NCBI GenBank assembly: GCA_016718205.1
Contig: JADKEB010000033.1
Span: 1-64,000, forward strand
DNA from: Saprospiraceae bacterium
GTDB lineage: Bacteria; Bacteroidota; Bacteroidia; Chitinophagales; Saprospiraceae
DNA: 64,000 nucleotides
Reading direction: 5' to 3'
Each line of letters begins with the position of its first letter. The first letter of the stretch is position 1. The notes below the pieces were generated by a model, which saw only the letters and a list, made by a program, of their open reading frames with translations, was not told the origin of the DNA and ran no database searches. This document shows positions 1-9,254 of the stretch, in pieces. Both the position numbers and the translations under genes were made by a program.

Positions 1-331
1 TTACCATTCTCATCTACTTTTAATGTCTTTGCAGCTTTCATATAGCCAAAAACATCATCATCAGGATATAGAAATGGATTGCTTCAGTAAAAAGCAATTT
101 TTGCATCTCTTGATTGTGGCGATAATGCCCAGGTGTGGTTTGTTTTAAAGTTTCACGCCACCAATAACGCTACGCTTGTCCCGATACATAAGTATAGGTA
201 CCGACCATTCTTGAATATCTTTTTAGTTGCCTCAGCTGCATTATCAAGAGTTGCTTATTGTGTTTTACCCGCATTATTTAAACCACAACATCTACAGTCT
301 ATTAGGATAAATCCTTGTGTTTTAAATTCAT
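1..331 (-). pseudogene. cas7: Broken 5' part of cas7 (type I-B, Cst2/DevR-like)
   Basis: Cas7 is the crRNA-binding backbone subunit of type I Cascade. The minus strand from the ATG at 331 reads MNLKHK and then, after shifting frame, GFILIDC, LNNAGKT, DNAAEATKKI, a YTYVSG stretch and finally NPFLYPDDDVFGYMKAAK near positions 39-75 before the window ends. These are the blocks I associate with the N-terminal third of Bacteroidota Cst2-type Cas7 proteins. At least four frame changes and several in-frame stops lie in 330 bp, so nothing here is translatable as given. The start lies one base beyond the stop of the upstream cas8-like frame, as expected for an operon. The assignment is from remembered family motifs plus gene order; a profile search of the frame-corrected translation would decide. 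Confidence 0.72.
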
Positions 332-332
332 T

Positions 333-1747
333 TTAATTTTCATTTGATTGGTTATCTAATACATTTTTCAATAAGTTCTACTCACTTTATATTGGCTTCA
401 TGGAGTTTTGATAGACTGCTGGAGAACTAAATCTCTCACCTCTCTCCAATTACTTCCATCAGGAAATAAATACCTCAACATAGTCTTCAATTGTAAACAA
501 AGGTTTTCTTTACCTTCATTATAATTGGTTCCTAAAAATTTAAGTAAAATGTAACGATTAATTGGCTGCTTTTTGCGCCATTCAAGCGTGTCAATGATTT
601 TTAATTTCATCATCACTTCTTTCATTAACAATAAAATTTGCCAAATCTTTGATTTTTATTAATGTTCTTTGTCCATTTTCATGAATATTAATTGATACTA
701 ATTCAACAATTTTAAAATTTAATTTATGTTTTTTTGACTATGTGTTTTAAAAAATCTTATGCAGAACTGGCTGTGACTCTTACCAGCATTTCGTATATTT
801 TATTTTCAGAGTCTAAATGTATGGTAATCAACATTTCTTTATTATTAGTCCATGTATTGAGTTAAGTTGTCCAAACACTGCATTCTTGGATATAGACTAC
901 TGCCACAATATTGGAAAATAAAATTTAGCCATTCCGACTTATATTTTGTATAACAATATGCATAGAAACCAAGACATCTGAAGGTAATTCCATAGAGATT
1001 TATAGAAACTTAAGAACTAAAGTTCGTAAAATGAAAAAAGGTTAAGAGTTACACCTTTAGTACACCTTTTTCATTTTCATCAAGTACTTAGCAATTTGAT
1101 GTTTTTCAATACAGTAGGTTGCATAATCAAATAAAGCATTACGTTGGGTTTGAAAAATCAGAACGTTCAAGTGCCTTGGAGATTCCGCTTGCAATATCCT
1201 CCAAATTATTTTTCAATATTCTTGCCAAATAAAAATCGACTTACATCATCAATGTTACTTGACAAAGCAACAACGCTTTATCTCGCTGCTCTACACCGAG
1301 TGGTACAAATAAAATACTTGCCAAGGCTTGTTTTGACAGTTTGATACCCATTTCAAATCCATGTGAAAGTTTAATAATGTACCTGATCCAGACATAATAT
1401 GATTATCTCTTGAGCCATTGAAAACTTTACCAAACTGACCAGTAATCCGACAAAACCTTCTTCCTATCCTTCCGTCCGGTTCTTTACCTTCTAAGAATCC
1501 TTTATAAAGCAATAGTTTTATTAATTTTCGTTGCCCTTTATTAGAGTGCCGAGGAGTAATAGATGAATTTAGAAAGAAAGTATACAAGTGTATTATCCCA
1601 GTTTTTATGTAGATATCGTAACCATTTCAGTAGCTGAAATAATGATTTTTCAGGATATTTTTTTTGAAATACTCAATAAACATCCCTGTATCTACAAAAG
1701 GGTCTCGGTTACGTGTGTCTCCCAATTTTTACTATCTCGACAATCAT
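333..1747 (-). pseudogene. cas8b: Broken cas8b-like large Cascade subunit (Cst1-like)
   Basis: Frame fragments on the minus strand line up over about 470 codons. A start at 1747 leads to RDPFVDTGMFIEYF near 1700, typical of the N-terminus of CXXC-type Cas8/Cst1. NKGQRKLIKLLYKGF and a FCRI block follow near 1450-1560, the latter possibly a degenerate CXXC. SGSGTLLNFH, then FEMGIKLSKQALASILFVPL lie near 1300-1400. IKIKDLANFIVNERSDDEI follows near 620-670, and FPDGSNWREVRDLVL near 425-470. The stop at 333-335 nearly abuts the cas7 start. In Cascade this subunit recognises the PAM and stabilises the R-loop. At least six frame changes and several stops break it. Recognition rests on motif memory and position between cas6 and cas7, so the subtype is less certain than the general role. 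Confidence 0.65.
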
Positions 1748-2174
1748 AATTCCTACTATTTATTTCGTTATGCCTGTTTGTTTTAATAAACATTTCGTTC
1801 ACCGATTCCCAAATTTGTCTGCAATGGACTGAGTATTTGTCATACACGATAGGCCCAAGACTTTCCAAGTAAAACTATCACTTCCTCACCAGCCTTTTCC
1901 TAATACGTCACAATAAATTGTTACCCAGTTTTTTTACCTTCCATATGGACTAGCACTCCTCTGTTTATCAATGTTTTTAGCCATTAAATATTTGAACCTT
2001 ACATCCCTCCTACTGTAAGTGCAAATGATTAGGACGTCCCATTGTGTCCTTCTTTTTTAATCGTCAATCCTTTCTTCCAACTCCTGCAGGAAGTCAACTT
2101 TTTCAAATTCTGTTTCTTTTGATCTTATCTTCAATAAATCCCATTTTTAAGATGAGTTTGTAATTATATAATCG
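1748..2174 (-). other. Gap between cas6 and cas8 with broken short frames
   Basis: No intact gene. On the minus strand a short frame starts at 2144 with MGFIEDKIK and continues across a shift into TEFEKVDFLQELEERIDD. Further broken fragments follow, e.g. QWDVLIICTYSRRDVRFKYL. It could be a small accessory gene of the operon, but I recognise no family. Confidence 0.35.
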
Positions 2175-3034
2175 CTATTTATCCTTCCTTGCCACCCTAC
2201 CACACACCTCTGCCCCAAAGCCACCAAAGCCACCCTTGCCACCCATACCACCTACACCTTCTCCACCCATCCCATACACCCGCTACACTCTCGCCAGCAC
2301 CAACATAGTACAACGTCCTATGTATCTCCACGGGTGCATTCAACTAAACACCCAAACTTGCTATCCTTTCATTTTTATCTCGTTTACCATCTTTCAGTAC
2401 AGTGACCATTTTGCGTTTTCACGGGATCAAATATTGCATCCCGATGGTATATTCTTGTATCGGTTCACCTTTGCTTATAGTAAGGATGACCGGTATTTAT
2501 TGACTAAGTTTTGGATGAAAAGAAAGTCATAATTTTTTCATCATCAAAGGTCCTTTATGTTGTGGATGCTCATGGCCTTCTTCTCCACGGATATTTCCGG
2601 CACCTGAGATGATTTTATAAGTGGATTGAGTCCATCCGCTAAAAAATCGGCTCAGTTAAGATTTCTGTTGAGAAGTCAGCTCGAGTATCATTATATTTCT
2701 TTTGAAGTAAAGTGTGCTTTTGGTCTTGAAACAATCCTGAGACAAATGTGGACAGTACAGAAGGCAATACAAGAGTTTCCAAAAATGGCTTTGATGTCCT
2801 GAATTTCATCCCCATATCTTTAATCTTGTCGTATGGATAACTTCTCCAAGGGCCAAAGGAGAATAATTTAAATGACTTACCTTCGTATACATATCCATGG
2901 TCATGCAACACTGTAGTAGCCAAAAGTGTCATCTGCCTTGGATATCGTCTGATAGATCCATTGTTGGATGGCGTATTGATAGTCCCATGGTACGATGATA
3001 CCATTTTATGTTCTAAAGTTATTCTCAATCTCAT
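2175..3034 (-). pseudogene. cas6: Broken cas6 (CRISPR RNA endoribonuclease) with Gly-rich tail
   Basis: Cas6 cleaves pre-crRNA within repeats. The first 131 codons (3034 to 2639) are open. They start MRLRITLEHK and contain VLHDHGYVYEGKSFKLFSF, the Cas6 N-terminal ferredoxin-fold signature, then FVSGLFQDQ. After a stop the frame shifts to YKIISGAGN, GHEHPQHKGP and SKGEPIQEYTIG. It then runs to LNAPVEIHRTLYYVGAGE near 2294-2350, followed by a GYGMGG equivalent, i.e. the C-terminal glycine-rich loop. The frame then continues through an unusual glycine-rich tail (GGEGVGGMGGKGGFGGFG) to a stop at 2175. Total length about 286 codons, normal for the family. At least five frame changes. The CCACC-rich plus-strand stretch at 2205-2290 is simply the complement of the tail. 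Confidence 0.72.
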
Positions 3035-3124
3035 CTATTTTTCATTTTTCAATTTAATTATGCAAAGAAAAGTTTGATAGTCTCTATTTTGGAGAATCGA
3101 ATATCATTATTCTAAAAAGATCGA

Positions 3125-3913
3125 TTACAGTATTTTAATTTTGAGATATGCTTTAAATCCATCATCTCCCGATACCTTGATTTCTGTCATCAATCCCAAT
3201 ACAAATCTTCCCCACACCTTCTAGCCACATACTTTAGATGTAAAACAATATGGAAAATGTTCATCATTGTACTCAGTTATCAAGTGACAGCTCATATGAA
3301 ATTCTTCAGACAACAAAGCCGATGCTCTTTGGGAGAGTAAAAGACTTATTTCATAATCCATATCTCCGGCATATCCGAAGGAATCTACCATCGGACAAGT
3401 TTTGCTGGGTTTACATTTTCAGATGTTGTAAATGGGTGAAATATCTTTAATCCTTGCTACCTTAAATATCTGGCATTTTTGCTTTTCGATGTCATAGCAG
3501 TGTAGTAATAATCTTTGGTTTTGGGCGATTGCATCGACTATTTTTTTGATGATATGTATCTGTTTTGCTATGGCCTGATCAGATAGAGTGAATGAAAATG
3601 ATTTGATTTTATGTTGTATACTAGTGATGTCAGTTTTTGACAGGCCGGCTTGGAGATAGCTGATGATCATTTTTTTTCATTTTCATTAAGGTGATATTCA
3701 GGTGTGAATCCATACTTTATCTGATATCTTGTGCGTGTTGTCTTTTCCATCTCGTAGCCCAAGGATTCCAGCAGAATGATTGTCTTTATATATCGTTTTA
3801 ATGCTTACGCCTATGATTTGGGCCAGTTTATCCACAGATTTTGCAGGAAACTCTGATAGATATTCCAGTAGTTTAAAGACTCGGATTATTCTTACAGGTA
3901 CATCATTTTTCAT
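3125..3913 (-). pseudogene. Broken HTH/WYL-domain transcriptional regulator
   Basis: The first 71 codons from 3913 form a helix-turn-helix domain (RVFKLLEYLSEFPAKSVDKL, then IIGVSIKTIYKD). A second open piece (3670-3419) contains IVDAIAQNQRLLLHCYDIEK, the start of a WYL domain. After a further shift the C-terminus reads VGRFVLGLMTEIKVSGDDGF and ends at 3125. WYL proteins sense nucleotide ligands and often regulate CRISPR-Cas or other defence loci. This one lies 90 bp upstream of, and codirectional with, the cas6 remnant, the usual position in Bacteroidota type I-B loci. It is disrupted at least twice (near 3690 and near 3420). Confidence 0.7.
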
Positions 3914-4102
3914 AGATGATGATTTTAATGTTAGTTTTACGCAGCAAAATATTGTTAGTTTATTTGCAACTGCTAATATACTACATATAGCTTGATTTTA
4001 CGCACTTTCAGGAGCACATTTCTGGAATTTTTATTATTTACATTCCATAAATTCTTCTTGAGCATGTGAAAAGTCTTTTTGGTGTTCATAGTAAGTTGAA
4101 AT

Positions 4103-4114
4103 GGCTCTGTTAAA
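4103..4114 (+). repeat. Solo end of the GGCTCTGTTAA element
   Basis: GGCTCTGTTAAA here matches the left end of the 158/160-bp elements at 4538 and 5631, with no matching right end nearby. Either a relic of a third copy or a chance match of 12 bases; its closeness to the other copies favours a relic. Confidence 0.4.
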
Positions 4115-4176
4115 GTATATATATGATAAGTAAAATGTAGATAAGTGCGCTCAGCTACCTGTTTCAATTCGAAGAC

Positions 4177-4212
4177 GGTGGTTGAGCGAAACGGAGTGGA
4201 GCCGAAACCACT
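4177..4212. repeat. REP-like imperfect palindrome
   Basis: GGTGGTT and AACCAC flank a core GAGCGAAACGGAGTGGAGCC. The whole can fold into a hairpin and resembles short dispersed palindromes common in Bacteroidota intergenic DNA. Only one copy is evident in the window. The rest of 3914-4257 shows no supported gene. Confidence 0.4.
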
Positions 4213-4300
4213 TGAGGATGCTTATTTTCAGAGACAGGTTTTATGAAGTATGGAGGACCACAACTTCTCTTGTGACCGGCGGTTTTGACTCCAGTCAGTT

Positions 4301-4434
4301 GAGTTTAAATTTTTATTGTTGAAAAAATTAGGAATTCGACTTCAAAAAATCGCCTCATTTAGTTCATAAAATGCGTTGATTATTTTAATATTGTAACTCT
4401 TGATTTACAAAAGAAAAATTTTAAACAACTCTAA
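4301..4434. mobile_element. MITE-like insertion in copy A (related to 33807-33961)
   Basis: Ends are GAGTTTAAATTTTTATTG and AAAAATTTTAAACAACTC, which are inverted relative to each other. The interior (TCGCCTCATTTAGTTC, AATGCGTTGATTATTTTA, CTCTTGATTTAC) matches the reverse complement of the element at 33807-33961. It is absent from copy B, so it inserted into copy A after the duplication. Non-coding, no transposase. Confidence 0.7.
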
Positions 4435-4537
4435 ATTGAGCCGTCGAATTTATATTTATTTGATTTATGTTAAAAAGCAACTGTATCTACTTGTGAAATT
4501 TGCCTTTTCCTTCAATTTCTACCATTAAAGACTCTAA

Positions 4538-4695
4538 GGCTCTGTTAAAAATAACCGATACATTTTGTCTCGTTCTTTTGCTCTTTTTCTGCGATGTAAA
4601 ATCGTTAAATAGCTAAAGCTATTCGCTCCCATTTACGCCTTGAAAAGAACAAATTAACTTCGCAAATTCTGCACCATTTATTTATTAACAGAGCC
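4538..4695. mobile_element. 158-bp GGCTCTGTTAA inverted-repeat element, copy 1
   Basis: Bounded by perfect 11-bp inverted repeats GGCTCTGTTAA and TTAACAGAGCC, each flanked by TAA, a possible 3-bp target duplication. Internal arms GTTCTTTT and AAAAGAAC also pair. It looks like a miniature derivative of an insertion sequence with no transposase. The same element is at 5631-5790. Confidence 0.7.
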
Positions 4696-4938
4696 TAAGG
4701 CTAAATAAGGACTGCAATGATCTTGTTCTAAACTTTGTGGTTCTTTGTGCCTTTGAGTCTTTGTGGCAAAATTTGCTTCCCTTAACTTCTTGTTTTGCAA
4801 CAGTGGTAAAATTAGTCGTTTTTGGAAAATAATGTCAAATGAACTCATTATATTTTGAGTATAATATGGTTTCATCAAAGGCATTCAGGTTCTATCCAGA
4901 AAAAAGATAAGTAAAAAATTCCTATCATTTTCCTTTAC

Positions 4939-5534
4939 CTAAACCCGCTTCAATACCTTATTTACTCCATCCATATCAAACTCATGTACATTCCATACAT
5001 CGCCATCATCCATCCCGAGCCACTCTCTCACTATCTTCATATTCCGGATTTTTAGGGTCATTTACGGTGTCAATCAATCCTTCATAGCCCCATATACCAC
5101 CACAATCCTCAGGTGGACATTTGCCCTTTACCGCTCGTGACGAAAGGTCCATCAACTTTAGCGGTGTTATTTTTATGAGTGTGATACTATGCTTCCAGTC
5201 ATCACCGAAATCATAGATGTAAGTAATCCTGTCTTTTACTTCCATGAAGTAATCCGACAACTTCGCTTTGGATGAGTCATACGTAAGTTCATACTCCTTT
5301 TTCAGATTGCTGATAGGTGAAAATTCCGTATCAGAATCAGGTGTTTTTAATTCAAAGCACGGATAGCGCCATATCCACTTGGCGAAAACTGATATAAATG
5401 GTAATTCTCCATCCCATACATATCTGGATGATTTCATGAAACTTGTGGAAAGTAATATTGTCATTTACCACAACTTCTCTTGTGACCGGCGGTTTTTTGA
5501 CTCCAGTCAGTTGGATTTTAAATTGGAATGCCAT
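4939..5534 (-). pseudogene. Broken plasmid pRiA4b ORF-3-like protein
   Basis: Minus-strand frames join into about 195 codons: MAFQFKIQLTGVKKPPVTRE from 5534, FHEIIQICMGW, then after a shift TPDSDTEFSPISNL. IYDFGDDWKHSITL and CPPEDCGGIWGYEGL follow, with a second shift near 5030 to VREWLGMDDGDVWNVHEFD and a stop at 4939. The YDFGDDW and CPPEDCGG blocks are diagnostic of the PRiA4_ORF3 (PF07929) family, often found with mobile DNA. The biochemical function is unknown to me. At least two frameshifts (near 5400 and 5030) break it. Its 5' end is also present in the duplicated segment at 4258. Confidence 0.75.
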
Positions 5535-6004
5535 AGAATTTATATTTATTTGATTTATGTGTTAAAAAGTAACTGTATCTACTTTGTGAAATTTGCCTTT
5601 TCCTTCAGTTTCTACCATTAAAGATTCTATGGCTCTGTTAAAAATAACTGATACATTTTGTCTCGTTCTTTTTGCTCTTTTTCTGCGTTGTAAAATCGTT
5701 AAATATCAAAGACTATTCGCCTCATTTACGCCTTGAAAAAAGAACAAATTAACTTCGCCAATTCTGCACCATTTATTTATTAACAGAGCCCAAGGCTAAA
5801 TAAGGACTGCAATGATCTTGTTCTAAACTTTGTGATTCTTTGATTCTTTGAGTCTTTTGGCAAAATTTGCTTCCCTTAACTTCTTCTATTGAAACAGTGG
5901 TAAAATTAGTTGTTTTTGGAAAATATTGTATAATGAAAGCAATATATTTTATTAAAAAGTGGTTTGCTCAAAAACATTTAGAATCTATACGAAAAAAAGA
6001 GATG
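5468..6004. repeat. Copy B of the imperfect direct duplication
   Basis: Same order as copy A but without the 134-bp insertion: the 5' end of the pRiA4b-like gene, a junction ATTTATATTTATTTGATTTA, the 160-bp inverted-repeat element, and the CTTTGTG-like run near 5830. Apart from the gene 5' end it is non-coding. No supported gene lies in 5535-6212. Confidence 0.8.
5631..5790. mobile_element. 160-bp GGCTCTGTTAA inverted-repeat element, copy 2
   Basis: Ends GGCTCTGTTAA and TTAACAGAGCC, interior nearly identical to the element at 4538-4695. Here the flanking bases differ (TAT on the left, CAA on the right), so no target duplication is visible. That is expected if it was copied as part of the larger duplicated block. 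Confidence 0.7.
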
Positions 6005-6212
6005 TAGACTTTTAACCATGGTCTTGGTAGGATACCTGCTTGCGATTATCGAATTGTTGAAAAGAATAAAGAACAATTCAGTTATATTTGTGCTTTCTTA
6101 GCAATAAATATTGGTTATATCAGGTATATGCACCTGGGACAAAGGATTCATTTTTGATCCAAATGGCAAACTCCTGATAATTGTACATTATTAAACCTAT
6201 TTGAATAATATT

Positions 6213-6763
6213 ATGACAATAAATTTAAAAGAACTGTTTGTAGTTTCTGACCAGATGAATGATAAGGTACTGATGAAATTACTTACAGCCATTAAAGATG
6301 GTCAACAAAAAGATTTCGACTATCTTAAATTCAAACAATCTTACAAATCGCTGTGCGCCATGGGTATGGATGAAGCTACCGTCAAAGAGTGCTTACCTGA
6401 CTGCTTCCACTATGGGTCTGACAAAAGAAAAGCTTCTATTGACTGTGCAGCATTACAAAAACATCCTGAATAAAGAAAAGGAGCAATTTGCGGTAGCGCT
6501 CAAAAATCAGATATCCAACAATATAGACGCCAAAACACTTGATATAAAAAGACTTCAGGACAAAATTGAAGAAAATCAACGTGAGATAGAACAATTGCAC
6601 AAAGAGCAAGTCATCATAGGGCAGGAAATTGAGAATATTAAGCAATCTCTTGACGTTTCGCAATCCAAAAATTGAAGATACAAGAAACCAGTTTAAGAAC
6701 ACTTTTGATATTTTATACACAGAAATTGAAGAAGATGGCTTACTTTATGATAAAATTTTATAA
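6213..6763 (+). pseudogene. Frameshifted hypothetical coiled-coil protein
   Basis: Start ATG at 6213 (MTINLKELFVVSDQMND). The frame shifts near 6385, just after GMDEAT, then runs through YLTASTMGLTKEKLLLT into a predicted coiled coil (LDIKRLQDKIEENQREIEQL, then HKEQVIIGQEIE). A second shift near 6674 leads to EDTRNQFKNTFDILYTEIEE and a stop at 6763. About 183 codons when repaired. I do not recognise a named family. It is codirectional with the next gene and 65 bp upstream, so the two probably formed an operon. Confidence 0.6.
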
Positions 6764-6828
6764 AATTAGTTTAGAATAATATCTTTGTTCTTGAAATCAG
6801 TTTAATCTAATAAAATATTACACATCTT

Positions 6829-7838
6829 ATGGCAAATTTTCCAAATACAGAATTTAAACCCAAGTCTTTTTTGGCAAAAACCTGAAGGCACTACAGGGCA
6901 TTATTTCTTGCGGCTATCTTAGGTGGCCTGGTTTTTTACTTTATAAGTTTAGTGCAACTATTCTTGCTATGTTGTCCAATACATTAGGTATAGTTGCCCT
7001 TATTAGCCGTCTTGGGTTTGATCATTTATATGGTTTTGGACCTGAAATGGCGGACCCTCGTTTCATACATGTACAAAAGTGTGATGAGATGGATTACCGG
7101 AGTTTTTGTTACTATCGATCCGATCGGTATACTAAAAATTATATCAGTGACCTTCAGGACAATCTTCAGAAGATGGGTACTCAAGATCGGCAACCTGAAA
7201 GGACAGATGAGAAAACTCGTCACCATCGTGGAAGAAAACAACAAAGAGATTCAAAACAATATGCTTATTGCCAAAAAAGCCAAAGAACAATCAATGAAAG
7301 TGCTATGTTACTGGCCAGCAGAAAAGCAGCAAGACTTCAGGAAAGCAATGAAAAATACACTGCTTTACATACTAAAATGTCCATCCTGTATAGGGTATTG
7401 ACTAAAATGTATTCCAACTCGGAAATTCTCATAGAAGATACCACAGATCAGGTCAAAGAAAAAAGAACAAGAAAGAAAAGCCATCCGGGCCAGCCATTCT
7501 GCTATGCGTTCTGCTATGAGTATCATCAAGGGGGATGCAGACAAGAGAGCCATGTTTGATCAGGCTATGGAAGTGATAGCTGATGATGTGGCCAAAGTAA
7601 GTTGGCGAGATGGAGCGATTCATGGAGATGTCGTCCAACTTCATGAATTCCATAGATTTGCAAAATGGAGTATTTGAAGAGCAGGGCTTAAAAAATGCTG
7701 GAAGATTATGAGAAGAATTCGACTTTACTCCTTCTCGGAGGTAAAGAAAGGGTAGATGATGAAATTCTTGAGTTAAAGCAACCGGATATACAGACTCGTG
7801 GCAAAGGATCAGAGTATGATGGTCTGTTTAATTCCTGA
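6829..7838 (+). pseudogene. Frameshifted hypothetical membrane coiled-coil protein
   Basis: Start ATG at 6829 (MANFPNTEFKPKSFLAK). Shifted frames give two hydrophobic segments (LFLAAILGGLVFYFISLVQL and LGLIIYMVLDL). A long charged helical region follows (QDNLQKMGTQIGNLKGQM, VTIVEENNKEIQNNMLIAKK, AMEVIADDVA), then LEDYEKNSTLLLLGGKERVD and a stop at 7838. Repaired length is about 335 codons. At least five shifts occur (near 6880, 7010, 7140, 7270 and 7460-7680). No family name can be assigned; the build suggests a membrane-anchored coiled-coil scaffold working with the preceding gene. Confidence 0.55.
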
Positions 7839-7908
7839 TGGACGAATTAAATATTTCTTTGAGATCACCGTCTTGACGACCCATTAAAACAGTAACATCT
7901 GCGTATCT

Positions 7909-9032
7909 ATGTCCAATCAAACTCAAGCCGGAGCTTGGTATGTATATGCCAGAAGAGCATTTGGCAATTATTTTGGCTTTGTCACAGGTATTACCAGTTG
8001 GCTGGGTACTGTGTCAGCCTTGGGCTTTGGCGCGTATACTATGAGCGAATATATAGCCTTACTTATACCAGATACAGAATCTTATATTCAACTTATGTCT
8101 GTGGTTGTATTGGCAATTCTGACGGGATTTCATTGGCTGGGTACAAAATCAGCCCGGAAAATCACAGGAAATTCTGGCAGTCATCAAAGCTGTAGGACTT
8201 TTTATTATTTGTAGCAGTATGTTTTATATTTGGAAATGACCCGCAGGGGATCTCAATTGACTGAAACAGTAAATGCTACGATGGCTCCATTGACTTTTTA
8301 TCAGTGTCATAGCTGCTCTGCAGGCTATATTTTATACATATGATGGTTGGCATACAGCCACTTACTTTACGAAGAAGAATACTGATCAGCCAAAACGATG
8401 CCAAAATCTATGATCACAGGGTATTGTTGATCATAGTTATATATCTTTTGGTCAATGGGGCAATACTTTATGCACTACCTGAAGCATTGTTGATGAATTC
8501 AAAACTGGCTGCCGCGGACACCATCAGTTATATTTTTGGAGATGGATATTCCAAGATCATTACATTATTTCTGATGATATCCATTTTAGGTATTGTCAAT
8601 GCGCAGATTATGTTTGCTCCGAGAGTTATATTTTCCATGAGCAGGGATCAGCTTTTTTTCAAAGGAGCTACTCGTGTCAATGCCGCAGGAACTCCATCTG
8701 TTGCGATGCCATTGACAGCATTGTTGTCCGTACTACTAATATTAAGTGGGAAAGAAACATGCGGAAAACTCTCCGATATAGCGACTTTCTTCTTTGTGCT
8801 GAGTTATGCTGCCGGATTTGCAGCCTTGGTTAAGCTGCGGTACTCTGAGCCAGAACTTACGAGCTCCTATAGAGCACCTTGGTTTCCATACATGCCTTAT
8901 CTTCTTATAGTGTTATCTGTACTGTTTTTAGCAGGTGCCGTATATTCTGACATCCACAGCAGCAAATTTGCACTAATATTTCTATTATTTAGTTATCCTC
9001 TTTATAGGGTAGTATTGAAATTAAAAATCTAA
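7909..9032 (+). pseudogene. 5'-truncated, frameshifted amino-acid permease (APC family)
   Basis: The readable part begins inside the transporter with QAGAWYVYARRAFGNYFGF, then FVTGITSWLGTVSALGFGAY, which align to transmembrane helix 3 of APC-superfamily amino-acid permeases. It is shifted near 8165 and again near 8260-8340. It then runs open to 9032 with several hydrophobic helices, including ALPEALLMNSKLAAADTISY, MFAPRVIFSMSRDQLFFKG and AAGFAALVKLRYSEPEL. The usual first 70-80 residues with helices 1-2 are missing, and only 65 bp separate it from the previous gene's stop. A real deletion, not just indels, removed the 5' end. Confidence 0.75.
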
Positions 9033-9254
9033 AACGAATTTCCTATTAGAGACCAGAATTACTGCAGTTTTATTTATTGAGACAATATTGTTGGCTTACA
9101 AATACAATTGGATGTCCAACTTCAGGTGGTCGCTCTTATCAAATTTGCCTTGCGCCTTTGCCGATCACTTGGCAATCACCCATTAAAGTCACACTTAATA
9201 AAAAAATTTACACTATAACCTGGTTAGTAGCCACCCAACTCAACAGACAACAAA

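Larger units (their letters stand above)
4258..4912. repeat. Copy A of an imperfect direct duplication
   Basis: This stretch repeats 5468-6004 in the same orientation. It begins with the same codons as the 5' end of the pRiA4b-like gene (complement of TGVKKPPVTREVV). It then has a 134-bp insertion (4301-4434) and continues with the shared block from about 4447 to 4912. The shared block includes a 158-bp inverted-repeat element and a degenerate CTTTGTG tandem run at 4733-4768. Identity is high but not perfect, with many one-base indels between copies. Only the N-terminal codons of the gene are duplicated, so this is a partial segmental copy. Confidence 0.8.

Noticed and set aside
2236..2532. 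Plus-strand proline/threonine-rich open frame (98 codons)
   Set aside because: It is the complement of the glycine-rich tail and C-terminal part of the cas6 remnant; composition comes from the CCACC-rich repeat.
4733..4768. Short direct repeats CTTTGTG considered as a CRISPR array
   Set aside because: Units are 7-10 bp, adjoining and degenerate, with no spacers; a similar run is present in copy B of the duplication.
4678..4884. 68-codon minus-strand frame
   Set aside because: Lies inside the duplicated non-coding block and is not preserved in copy B.
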